Shown here: positions 1-12,842 of the stretch, piece after piece | Position numbering within the stretch: position 1 is the stretch's first letter | Layout: each line of letters starts with the position of its first letter | Origin: Thelephora terrestris | Lineage: Eukaryota > Basidiomycota > Agaricomycetes > Thelephorales > Thelephoraceae | Assembly: GCA_015956445.1 (NCBI GenBank) | Contig: WIUZ02000005.1 | Coordinates: 682,001 to 746,000 of the forward strand | DNA length: 64,000 nt | Direction: 5' to 3' | Notes under the pieces: generated by a model | Seen by the model: the letters and a program-made list of their open reading frames with translations, nothing else | Databases searched by the model: none | What the model was told of the DNA's origin: nothing | Made by a program: the position numbers and the translations under genes

Positions 1-1218
<1,218 letters not shown>

Positions 1219-1987
1219 TTATCGATCCTCAGAATTGTGCTAATAGTTGTTCCCAATACAGGGTTGGTGTTTAGTTGAGACGGCCTTCGGGGTGTTCCGA
1301 GACCTTTTTCGTGCTCTGTTCTCTTTGCTATGAAAGGAATTACGGTAGAATGTACACGTACGTGCTTCACATTCTCGCATTTCCCAATGACGAGAACGTT
1401 TGCCAAGTATCCGCCCCGTTTGCCTAGACCGGCAGGCTTTGTGGGAAAACCAGACAAAGAACGCATTGGGGGTTGATGTCTTGAAAGAAAAGTTTGAAAC
1501 ATGCACAATTGTCGTGCTCAGAACCGAGTTAGGGCGGTCATATCAAGATGAAGATTGTTTTAGGACTAAGTTGCCAGTGGCAGAAATAGCGGGGACTCGG
1601 TGAGCGGGCCTGACGCCCTCCTGCGTCTCCGAATTACGTGTCGGCTCGGCAGGTGGGGGTAGCCCCCGAGGAAAGCACGCTGGTTCGTGTTTGTTGTTTG
1701 ACAGTGAGATGAGCAAGCTGTATAGGGTTTCGTGCACTTTGGCAGTGGTAACCAGCGCGCTGCGGAGTTGATGGCCATGGACCGGGGATAAGCGAGATTT
1801 GTCAGCCTACTGAGCTCGGCCGGCTTGATCTCTGCCGAGAACTGCGGAATTCACAGCCACGAAGACTCCAGGTCCCATTTCAGTCGTCTTACTCACCCTA
1901 CACTTTAGTTCTCCTTTCCCTCTTACCACCCACCTCAAATCCTCTTATATACCTCAACTCTCTTCCCCTCCCCCGTTCCCGCTTGCA
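1219..1987. other. Intergenic region between MCM5 and a C2H2 gene
   Basis: No coding exon, tRNA or repeat was recognised. It must hold the MCM5 3' UTR and the promoter of the next gene. The last ~100 bases are pyrimidine-rich, as in many fungal core promoters. Confidence 0.6.
1945..1952 (+). promoter_or_regulatory. TATA-like element of the C2H2 gene
   Basis: TTATATAC lies 36 bases before the ATG at 1988 and is followed by a CT-rich stretch. The position and composition fit a fungal core promoter, but no transcript start is known. Confidence 0.4.
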
Positions 1988-3049
1988 ATGTCTGAAGAGT
2001 TCTTCCAGCTGTTCCACTCGGACATCTTGAAGCACAGTCAACTAGACTCATTCCACACCTACGGTGACCTCTTCGCTCCAGGCGTCGACCAGTTCGAGTC
2101 TGAGCTTGACTCTGACCCCTCCGTCGCTACCTTTGAAATTCCGCAGGCGTTTGCTGCGGACCCTACACCAGCCTTCACAGTACTTCGTTCTGAGCCGTTC
2201 ATCGGCGGGCCGCCTTCAGCCTTTACTGCGGATTCGGATTCGGCCTATAACGACACGTTCTCCAACCACTCGAGCTCTCTCTACAGCCCCAGCTCGGCCT
2301 TTGGATCCACCCCCTCTTCCAACCTACCTTTCGACCTGGACTTCTCCAAGATAAACATGGAGACTCTCTCAGAATACTCGGAAGACATCAACGGGCTTTC
2401 GGCTGCCTTTGGCTTCGACAACTACTCGCCATCTCCAGACCATTCTCCCACTATGCCCACCTACACATCTAGGGATGCCCGCTCTGACTACGAGCCCCAG
2501 AGCCTTTCAGTCGTGGCCCCCATGTTGACATCACTCTCCGATTACACCCCCTCCACTGGTATCAAGGTGGAGCGCCCGATCGCTCGTCGTCAAGCCACCC
2601 TCACTCCATCGAGCACCGTCTCGCCTCCTGCCACATCCCCTGAGCCCTACCACGCGGATGAGCTTAACTTGACATCCGATGACCCGAAGAAGAAGTACAA
2701 GTGCCCCAATTGTCCTCGAGGTTGGTATCCTTCTGTTTCATTCGTTGTTGCTCTCGTGCTAATACACTTATTGCTAGCCTTTGCTCGTGCCTTTAATCTC
2801 AAGACTCACAGGGAAACCCACAACCCAAACAGGGCCAAGCCGCACATGTGCCCGCACTCATCCTGTGGGCGTTCCTTCTCCCGCAAGCATGACCTTGGTC
2901 GCCACATAACCGCCATCCACCGTGATGCCCCCACTGAGGACCTGCACGTTGGAGTCGAGCGCGGTTCTAGGACTCGCTGCCAGAGCTGCGGAAAGAGCTG
3001 GGTTGGCGGCAAAGTGAAGTCTTGCAACTGCAACTACGAGGTCAGATAA
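1988..3049 (+). CDS. C2H2 zinc-finger transcription factor
   Basis: Predicted nuclear DNA-binding protein of 334 aa with exons 1988-2720 and 2778-3049. The first ~220 residues are low-complexity (Ser, Pro, Asp, Phe) and look like an activation region. The C-terminal part holds finger 1 (CPNC...HRETH, Cys-X2-Cys-X12-His-X3-His), completed only after splicing, and finger 2 (CPHSSCGRSFSRKHDLGRH). A distinct cysteine cluster, CQSC...CNCNYEVR, closes the protein. Fingers 1-2 recall Crz1/Azf1-type factors, but the third cluster is not a normal finger, so no orthologue is claimed. The intron at 2721-2777 is 57 nt, a multiple of three without stops, so unspliced RNA would also be translatable (see findings). 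Confidence 0.85.
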   Translation: MSEEFFQLFHSDILKHSQLDSFHTYGDLFAPGVDQFESELDSDPSVATFEIPQAFAADPTPAFTVLRSEPFIGGPPSAFTADSDSAYNDTFSNHSSSLYSPSSAFGSTPSSNLPFDLDFSKINMETLSEYSEDINGLSAAFGFDNYSPSPDHSPTMPTYTSRDARSDYEPQSLSVVAPMLTSLSDYTPSTGIKVERPIARRQATLTPSSTVSPPATSPEPYHADELNLTSDDPKKKYKCPNCPRGWYPSVSFVVALVLIHLLLAFARAFNLKTHRETHNPNRAKPHMCPHSSCGRSFSRKHDLGRHITAIHRDAPTEDLHVGVERGSRTRCQSCGKSWVGGKVKSCNCNYEVR

Positions 3050-3761
3050 GCACGTTGCTTCCGCTCGCGTTTTTGTATCTGTGTATGTCAAAATGTCCAA
3101 CCCGTCCATGCCAACCAGATTCTAATTCATCTTCTAGTTCTATTCTTCGTGCGATAGTTCGCAGCTCGCTTCGTGCCTTGGCACATTATGGCAACCTGGT
3201 CGGTTATTAGACGACCTCATTGCCCCTCGACGAGCAATTCCAGTCGTTATTCTGTGAAAACCACCTCTCAGTGTCCTCCGTATGTCACTTTCTCTAGAGT
3301 AACTGGATACACGTCTCGAGTGACTTCCCTTCGTTTCGAGACTGTTGCTCTCATTATCGACTCTTTATTTGGGATCGAAAGCTTCGTCATCCCTCTTTTT
3401 ATGCTTTACCTTTTATCCCTAGTTCCTGGTTTCTGCTCTCCAAAAATCCCCAAGCCCCACTTCCCGACTAGTTAAGTTTGTACGATAGCCCCACTTATTG
3501 CTTGGACAGTCTCGTCTACAATGGACTCAGCCCCTTGCCTACGTATCCGATAGTGTAATGACCGTAATTGAAGAAGTATTTATAGACCTGTATTTTTGGA
3601 CAACGTGGCGTGGTCGCTGTCACCGATGAGTCATTGTCGACGTCGTCACGTGGCCATGACGCCGCTGACTGCTCGGGATCTGACGTGTTTCATCGAGCGG
3701 GAGTAAAACAGCGAAATGCAATTGGGGTGATCATGATGGAAATCTGCTACGCATCTACCTT
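3050..3761. other. Convergent intergenic region
   Basis: T- and C-rich sequence between the converging C2H2 and YFH7-like genes, presumably both 3' UTRs. Short open frames here have no family resemblance and were not called. Confidence 0.5.
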
Positions 3762-4672
3762 CTAACACCGATCATTTTCCCGGGGAGATTGGTCTTGAAC
3801 ACTCTCGATGATCCTTGTGGGTTCCAGTGAGTTGTCCAGCAAGAATTTGCCATCTGTTTTCCGTACAAAGCCTCGGCGTCTGTGGCCATATCTTCCGGAG
3901 GGGAATGAACTCACTGGGCATATCGTTCTCCCTTGCCCTCCACTGTGCTTCCTGTGGCTTTCATGAGCGATGCACACGGATCGCTCTTTGAAAAGAAAAA
4001 AGACCTCTATGGATCCAGCGACGCCGCTGGCAACATGCCTGTCGATGATCCTCTCTGTCGCTTTCTCAAAATCGACAGCGGTAAGCCACCTCTCGTCTAA
4101 CATCTCCCCTGCCTCCTTCCACGCCCCGATTGAAAGGAAGCAGTACAATCCTTCGATTACTACGATTCTGTGCCATGGGTATACCTCGACCCCTGTTGGG
4201 TCTGGATCTTTCACTGCATGGTCAAACGAGGGTGCGATGATCGGCTCGACCACCGGGCCTGATGGGGAGAGAGGAACGCGAAGGTGCCTCACAAATTCAA
4301 GGTAGCTATCTGGGTCGAACGTCCAATGCGCACCTCGTCTGTCTTTTGCAAGTTGGGGATGGGGTAGGGAAGCAAGCTGTGCCCGAGTGAGATGCCATCC
4401 ATCTAATCCAATAACGATCGCCTCTGTTCGCTCTGCTGACGCGGATTCGATCTCGGTTTTGAGGATGACGTTGATGTGGTCGACTATGAGTTTGGCGAGG
4501 GTCGTCTTTCCTGAAGCTGGGATGCCCGCTATGCCGACTATGAGACGTGACTGATGAGGCACACTGGCTTAGATTAGATATCAAACTCGAACCGTCAATT
4601 GAGACCATTTTACCCTTACTCTCTGACCCTTTCCACAAGGTAGCGAGCCAGCTCCTTTGCTTTTGCATCCAT
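3762..4672 (-). CDS. YFH7: YFH7-like P-loop kinase
   Basis: Protein of 252 aa in the uridine kinase/phosphoribulokinase-like P-loop family that includes yeast Yfh7. Exons on the minus strand: 4672-4620, 4563-4005, 3951-3915, 3871-3762. Visible motifs are Walker A GIPASGKTTLAK, a LDGWHL segment matching the substrate-site region, RRGAHWTFD, VIEGLYCFL, and a C-terminal EAQWRARENDMP followed by EPTRIIESV, all typical of this fungal group. Exon 3 is only 37 nt. The substrate of the family is not firmly established; nicotinamide riboside or nucleoside-type substrates are only possible by kinship. It is divergent from the GH99-like gene across 367 bases. Confidence 0.85.
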
Positions 4673-5039
4673 CTTTGGCCTTTCGCCTCAAGTTTGTTGC
4701 TTGAACCAACTACGCGGGCGGACTGAAGGCTGCTGAAGGGCTCGTGCGGCGGGGGATTTGAGCGGCTGAGCGCTGGTATTGATTTGAACTTCCATTTTTG
4801 GAAAACGGAGGCACCAGCAGAGCCGGTTTAAGAATAGGTTTGAATTCGATCATCCGAGGCCCCCCCCCACTCTTGGCAGAATATCTTCAGCTTTTCATTT
4901 CAATCGGTCGCTTTGCTTCTAACTACGCAGTATTCTTCGCCCTCGACATCGCTTATCGACGCTCGCAGACACTTGCCGCGATTTACTCGTATCTTTTTTC
5001 CTTCTTTGCAGCCTCGTCGTCGTCAACGCCATCGTCAGG
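4673..5039. promoter_or_regulatory. Divergent promoter, YFH7-like / GH99-like
   Basis: 367 bases separate two ATGs pointing away from each other, so both core promoters must lie here. A run of nine C (4860-4868) and a pyrimidine-rich stretch before 5040 are visible. There is no clear TATA box. Confidence 0.5.
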
Positions 5040-8000
5040 ATGTATGACGAAAGGGCTTTGAAGAAGGCTGATCCTTCTACTATCCAGGACAAGCTGCTGG
5101 TCGGCTACCAAGGTTGGTTCACCTGTGGCGGGGATGGAGAACCAGGTAAGCCTCCCGTTCCCTCTATACTTTCGCTTCTCTCACGTTCCTTCCGCCATAA
5201 CCTGCGCCCGCTTCGCTCACCGCTCCTGTTTTACGCGATTTGTTGCCTTTGCCCGCTTTCAAAATGATGTAATCCACGCCACATCGGATAGTTGGGAGAG
5301 GTCATCACGGATGGCTCCATTGGTTCAATTACCCCGTCCCGGACGGTGGACGTCCTAATACGGACATCTGGCCGGACGTGTCGGAATACGATCCCTCAGA
5401 ATTATACGAAGCGCCGGGGCTCAGAACGCAGAGTGGCGACAAATGTTATCTGTTCTCTTCGAGGAACAAGAGGACTGTGGATAGGTCAGAGCCTCATCGA
5501 ACCCATTCCCGAAGGGTCTGTCTGACGTTCGTGCCCGCGTATATGCTATTTGTAGGCACTTTAATTGGATGGCGCAGCACGGTGTAGATGGGGCGTTCCT
5601 CCAGCGGTTCGCTGGCCAATGCGATGGGCGAGGGGAAAATGATGGGATCCGGAAGATCCGTGATGAAGTTGGGGAACGTGTACGGGAAGCTGCAGAGAAG
5701 AACGGCAGGGTGTACGCTATTATGTGAGCCTCTTTCGTCCGTCTCTCTCTTTTCACCGATGTCGCGGACCGGTATGTTTATCCCCTTTGTAGGTACGACG
5801 TGTCTGGAGTTCCGCCCGACAAGATTGAAGAGATTATCAAATTCGACTGGAAGCACCTCGTATACAACAAACGGATTTTCGACAGCCCAAGTTATTTAAG
5901 GGAGAAGGGAAAGCCCGTCGTTGCGTTATGGGGTACTAACCATTTCTCACTCTCTCCCGTTTACCGCGTCTGGCGGCCAATTCTAATCCGGGTTTTTCTT
6001 TTCCAGGTTTTGGGTTCGAAGACTCGCGCCATACGCCCGGTCTTGTGCGTTCAATCGCTTCTTACCTAAACAGCTCCCACCCAGGCGGCGTATATTTGAT
6101 GGCCGGAGGTCAGTTGTTGTTGCACATGCACGCTATTCCTACATTTGCGAGAGAGTGTTGACAAAATGTGACCCGTTCTCATTGAGTTAGTTCCTGCGCA
6201 TTGGCGAACGTCCACGGGCGACGCGGACCGGGACCCTGACTTTGTCAACGTCTGGCTCGATTCCTTTGACGCCATCTCGCCTTGGACGATCGGAAGGTAT
6301 GGTAACGTTCGGGAGGCGGATAATTTCGCGGAGGAAAAGATCGCTGGAGACGTGCAATTGATCAACGAACATAACGGCAAGGCGCGACAGGGGAGGAAGT
6401 TGGATTATATCCCCGTTGTGTTCCCTGGAGGGTCTGGATATAACTTGTCTGAAGGAAAGTGGGACTTTAATGGTATCCCGAGGGAGGGTGGAAAGTTCTT
6501 GTGGAGGCAGGTTTACAATGCCAGGAGGCATGGCGTTAGGACGATTTACGGTGCCATGTGGGATGAGTGAGCTTCCTTCGCCGCTCGTGCGATTTCTTTT
6601 GGGAGTTGACGAGAGACAGGTACGACGAGGGGACCGCTTTCATGCCCGTCGTCACTCAGAAGAATCGATTACCTCTTCCCGTCCGTGACCGGTACAGGTT
6701 CCTTGCGCCGGATGCGGATACCTGTGATCTACCGTCTGACTGGTATTGTGGTTCCTTTTCAACCACCGCGCGTATATTCAACGCGATTTGCAGGTACATG
6801 AGAATCTGTGGTATAGTTATCGAAATTCTCCGCGGCGAGCGTACGCTCCTCGAGGCCTTTCCAGAACAAGAGCTGCACGACTACTGGCGTACCCGACCTC
6901 GCTATGCGGACGGGTCTAGTGGCGGGCGCGTACTCGCGAATAGCACGAAAAAAGCTGGCGGGTCCGAAGGCTTGGCGCAAATGTTGGCCGTAGGGGAGAA
7001 CCCTGATGAACCTCCCCCACCTCCGTACAGTTTGGAGGCTGACGATGTACCAGGGGAATCAGCTTCGACGCAGGATGGATTTGAGACCGCTCCGACCTCG
7101 CCCAACGATGAGCCAAATATTAATGTCTCGGACTTGGCGACAGATCTTGGTCGACATACTCTTGGTCCGCCGTCGCCTCAGTCTTCACATTCACCATTCC
7201 CTGGAGGGTTCGATTCGCGATCTACATCGCCTTCTTACCCAGGCACGTCGCAAATAGCGAAGCCTCCTTCGCCAGCTTTCGCGAACAGACCGAGCTCCGC
7301 ACCTCACCCCGCACCTCTAGAGCCGTCATACTTTCTTCCTACTGGATCCTCGACGGAGGTTGGTATGCCTTCGGTAGCCTTTCCGAACCCCAATAAGTAT
7401 TCTCAACAACATGTTGGTGGGTTCAACGTCGGTGCCCCTGCTGATCCGTGGATTCCGTCTCAACCCTCAGTAAGCGGGTATTTCCCAACTTTCCCACCCT
7501 CCCAGAGCATGTATCCTGGACCTTCGACGTCTGGACAGATGCCTTCGCCGACTCACTCTCCGTATCCAGGGCAGGGGTACCAGCAGCAATTTCCGTATCC
7601 CGGGCAGACGAGTTATGGACCTCCACCTCCTCAGGGTTATGGCCAGCACCAGTCTGCTTACCCTGGCATGACGGGCACTTCGATTTCTGGGCCACCAGGC
7701 CGTCCTCCGACCCGTCCTGGGTCGAATTCGCCTCCGTTACCTCAAGCTCACGGTCAGCATCAACTTCATTACCCTGGTATGACTAACGCACCGGCTCCAA
7801 CGCCGCCGCAACGTCCTCCGACTCGGCCTCCTGTGTCGCATTCGCCTTCGTTATCACAGGGTTATGGGCAGCAACAATCTTCTTACCCCGAGATGACAAA
7901 CGCACCAGCTCCTGCGCTACCGGACCGGCCCCCAACTCGCCCTGCGTCGAATTCTCCTCCGTTGCCCCAAAGTTATGGACAGCATCATTCTTCTTACCCT

Positions 8001-8899
8001 GGGATGACCAGCGCTCCGTCTCCAACATCACCAGAACGCCCTCCGACTCGTCCTCCTGCGTCGAATTCACCTCCTTTGCCTCAAGGCTATGGACAGCATC
8101 AGTCCACTTACCCTGGAATGACAAGTTCGCCACCACCTACGCCGGTTCTACCGCCAACGTCTCACGCTTCTAGGCCAAACGCACCGTATAACCAACAGCC
8201 ACTGTCACCTCAATCGCAACCTCCACCACTTCCTGGAAGGTATGATCATTCTCCAGGTTCGATGCCGTCTGCGTATGGTGGAATGAACCCTGGCGCTATG
8301 CCCCCGCGAAATGGGTCATACCAGCAGCCTGGTCCATACGGATACCAACCGCCTCCTCAGCAACATTCCCCGTACGGTGGATACCCTGAATACCAAGCTC
8401 CGCCGCTACCACCCCGTGAGTGTCACGTCTGCTCCGAAACTTCCATTTGGGTGTTGTATGAAACTAAAGAGAGTTATGACCCCCCTTCTTGGGAATCCCA
8501 CAATGACGCCTTAATATGCTGTTTGTGAACGTTGCGTTGTGCAGGCCCGCAGGACAGGCCACCTTCGAGCGGCGGACCGGGTTTCAATCAATCCCCTTAT
8601 CAGTCCCCCTATTCGCCGCCGCAGCAGCCACCACCACCACTACCACCCCAGAGTTACGGTGGTCCGACGACGAGCTTATCTCATTCGGCATCTTATCCTA
8701 ATGCCACCGGTCAGTGGAAGAAGCAGCAGACGGGCGTTCTGGGACTCGCGAAAGACACGGTGGATAAGATTACCGGGAAGGAAACGAGGAAGAACGTGCA
8801 GTCGTCTGTACATAGTGCGTGCCCCCCTTTTTTTCTGACATTCTCCTTTGTTTTTTTCTTTTTGGGCTAGGGCATCATTTAGTGCCCCTCGTTGGATGA
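5040..8899 (+). CDS. GH99/GH71-like glycosidase with proline-rich repeat tail
   Basis: Ten-exon gene of about 1042 aa. Exons: 5040-5145, 5292-5484, 5556-5723, 5793-5932, 6007-6108, 6191-6566, 6620-6742, 6794-8415, 8545-8814, 8871-8899. The first ~430 residues form a glycoside hydrolase domain of the GH71/99 type, often annotated 'xylosidase/arabinosidase' in mushrooms: LLVGYQGWFTC, GHHGWLHWFNYP, VDGAFLQRFAGQ, AIMYDVSG, YGAMWDEYDEGTAF and ELHDYWRTRPRY. There is no signal peptide, so a cytosolic enzyme is likely. After RPRY the frame continues without a break into ~550 residues rich in Pro, Ser, Gln, Tyr and Gly, with a PPPPPYSLE (PPxY) motif and five ~37-aa repeats. It ends with a charged LAKDTVDKITGKETRKN segment. 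Family members usually stop near RPRY as I recall, so the tail looks like an acquired extension. The substrate is unknown. Confidence 0.85.
7635..8190 (+). repeat. Coding tandem repeat, ~111-114 bp, five units
   Basis: Units begin at 7635, 7746, 7860, 7971 and 8085, spaced 111, 114, 111 and 114 bases. Each encodes a variant of xYGQHQSxYPGMT followed by a PP-RPPTRP-SNSPPLPQ-like half. The last unit decays after about 80 bases. The period is a multiple of three, so copy-number change keeps the frame. Confidence 0.9.
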
Positions 8900-10011
8900 G
8901 CCCGGTGGTATGTTTTCGGAACGCCACCTTGCCTCGCGGTTTCTCTTCTCTTTGATCCGTTTGAAACACCCATCGGAGTCGTGCGCTGACCGAGGATATG
9001 GCGCACTGCCTGTTAGATATGCTAAAACCGTTCATGAAGTGAAGGGCCTGAAGGTCCCTTGGGTCGATTAGATTTGTTGGGTTGGCCGGGTGCGGTCGAG
9101 GTGGTACCCGGCCTTTTTGTTTCTTTGATGATGCGGTGTTGAATCGCCGAGGGGGTGGTACATGTCACATTCCACACCTCGTCTCGCTAGATCTTTCTCT
9201 TCGCTCACCATGTGGTAATTTCCGACTGCGCGGCTTTCAGATATGATGTATTAACGTTGCGTTTGATATTAACCTAAGATGCCCATGTCGGAACCGGGTG
9301 GGGTGACCCGCGCGACCTCACCTGTTCCTGCTTTGTGCTAATGTCGGGAGCGAACCCGTGTGTGGGGCCACGCTGGCTGGGTGCAATGCCCATTTTATAT
9401 GCGTTTCGTTGTTCGCTTACGGTTGTTCCTTTAAGGTTGAACGTTTGATGTATGATAAACGGACGCGAAGATCGAGAAAGAGAATGAGGATGAAGTTGGA
9501 GCTAGATGTGATATGGCGTTACATGCCTCACACAGAAGACTCAGAGAAGGTCTAGATAATTTTCACAAACGTTTGGGCCCCTTCTGACCCCCCCTCTCTC
9601 TCTCCATGGGCCCTATATGCGCTCTCACACGTTTTTCATGCAGGGGGCTTCAAGCTTTCCTTCTTTTCGGAAGCGGCTACTTGACGATTCGGCGGTTGCA
9701 CACCGCGCACCGTACATTTAGAATCGCGGTTTCTTTCCGAGGGCCTCTTATAAAAAACAACGAGATCTCGAGCGGATCTTTCTCTCTCTCACAGGCCTCT
9801 TTGAACTACGGGGAGGGAGGTCACTTGAGGGGGTTACATAACATGCAACCCGAGGGAGGAGTCCAACGCTAAAGCATTTACAAATGACGAAAAGACGAAG
9901 GACGGCACGCATAGACTCCCGGTCTGGACCTAGGGGGTGTGGGTGGTTCCACGGGAAGAATGCAAAGTGCGTATCCCGATCCGGGTTGTATGTAAAAGCA
10001 GGTAAAAGCAA

Positions 10012-10034
10012 GGGGGGGGGGGGGGGGGGGGGGG
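10012..10034 (+). repeat. Poly-G run, 23 nt
   Basis: Uninterrupted run of 23 G on the plus strand in gene-free sequence. Such a run could form a G-quadruplex, and its length is also typical of a sequencing or assembly weak point. Confidence 0.9.
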
Positions 10035-10313
10035 TGCCCTGTGCTGTAGCGTGTGTGTGTGGAGATACGGACCGATATAGGCGCGGTTCGCAATTGGGTT
10101 CCCTTACCTACATTGGCCCGTGACGGTACCGTTTTCCACCAAAAGGTCCGATGGAGGTGAGGTTTGGCGTGCTAAAGCTAAAGGCCGGTAGCGTGTGTGT
10201 GGGCGTTCCGCGCTGTGGGAGGTCCGTAAAGGATGTATGTACATATAGAATGTGGTACGAGAACCCCCGAAAGTATACACATCGGCTCTATCCGTACAAA
10301 TCGATTGGCTACT

Positions 10314-10328
10314 GGGGGGGGGGGGGGG
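10314..10328 (+). repeat. Poly-G run, 15 nt
   Basis: Run of 15 G, 280 bases after the 23-nt run and on the same strand. It is followed at once by TCTAGACCCCCG. Confidence 0.9.
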
Positions 10329-10513
10329 TCTAGACCCCCGCCCATGCACACGCGAATGATTAAGTTGCAATGCGTCAGTACGTAATTTCATTATTATTTT
10401 TGATTATTCACGCGACGTACAGCGGCACCACATTCGAGCTACTGGAGTTGATTGATGGGGGATAAATGTACATGCTGTGAAGTGAACGGGCCAACAATAC
10501 ACGTGTCATTAAA

Positions 10514-10522
10514 GGGGGGGGG
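10514..10522 (+). repeat. Poly-G run, 9 nt
   Basis: Third G run on the same strand, about 150 bases downstream of the converging zinc-finger gene's stop codon. It would appear as poly-C in that gene's 3' UTR. Confidence 0.85.
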
Positions 10523-10567
10523 CTATTGGGGTCCAAAGTTGTACAAAAAGTTTTCTTTTCTGTGTGA

Positions 10568-11903
<1,336 letters not shown>

Positions 11904-11920
11904 TTTCTTTTTTGACGAGG

Positions 11921-11998
11921 GAAAGGGAGAGAGAGAGGAGGGAGAGAGGAAGGAGAGAGAGCTGAGAAATGGAGAGAGGACACCGAGCGAGGGGGGAG
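11921..11998 (-). repeat. Purine-rich (GA) tract upstream of the zinc-finger gene
   Basis: About 78 bases of almost pure G/A on the plus strand, so a CT-rich block 18-95 bases before the minus-strand ATG. This is a common arrangement in strong fungal promoters. Confidence 0.6.
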
Positions 11999-12842
11999 AG
12001 CCCTTATATTCTCCCAGACCACGTTGATTATATTTTTTATTTATTGGAGGGAGAGAACCCTCAAAGATTAAGGGAGGAACGGTACGTTCGGTCTCTCGCC
12101 AATTCCAATCCTTATCCGAAACTGCTCATTCGCTGGAGCTCTTGGGGCAGGCAGGTACGCTCGCCCGGGTTCATTTGTCCCTCGGTTACTTACCTAACAG
12201 CTCGAAAGATTGGCGCGTTGAGCCTCCCTTCCAAAACTTTTTGCTCACTTTTTGCTCCTCAAGGTCTCGCCTCGCCGCTCCGGTCAGTATTTAACACTCT
12301 CCAGGGTCTGCATTCGGCGATCGTCCCCTTGAAATGCTTGGGTCCGAACCTCCGATTTTTTTTCGCTTGTCTTCTCCAAGTCCTTGTTCCCTCCTTCTCA
12401 TTGGCCAAACCTTGATCCCTCCCCTCATCGAGCGCCGTTACGACGTGCATGTTCCACACTCCTCCCTCTCTCTCTCTCTCCCCTCCGGCTCTCGGTACTT
12501 TCTCCCAAAATCAATTCCGGGCTCAAATTAATTCCCCGACCCGTCATTTCATTTTCTGCCAATACATCCCAGCGGCGCCCAGCGACTTTGGTCTCATATT
12601 TGTAGTATGTAACTGTACGAAACCCGTGCGTTTACGGTAATAATACATCCACATCACGAAACACAAGCAGGGTCACTTTTCTCCCTCGGAAACCGCAAAC
12701 AGAGCAATGTGCTGATAGTACACCAGACGGAGGATATAGATAATATCTGCACCAAGCGAGAAAATACACCACGACCAGATCGCAACAGAGGGAGAGGAGT
12801 CGATCGCTTCAACGATCCATATCAAATCACAAATACAACCTT
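11999..12842. other. Intergenic region, zinc-finger gene / PSP1 gene
   Basis: Holds the upstream region of the minus-strand zinc-finger gene and the 3' UTR of PSP1. Open frames at 12673-13011 and 12827-13027 only read through the end of the PSP1 gene in wrong frames or through its intron. No further gene was seen. Confidence 0.5.
12466..12480 (+). repeat. (CT)7 microsatellite
   Basis: Short CT dinucleotide run in intergenic DNA; a possible length polymorphism. Confidence 0.8.

Noticed and set aside
7783-8136. Antisense 117-aa open frame across the proline-rich repeats
   Set aside because: It is the reverse reading of the tandem repeat; stop-free only because of biased codon content.
10012-10328. 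Telomere-like or gap-edge sequence
   Set aside because: The runs are pure G without a telomeric unit and lie between ordinary genes; an assembly flaw is possible but not a telomere.
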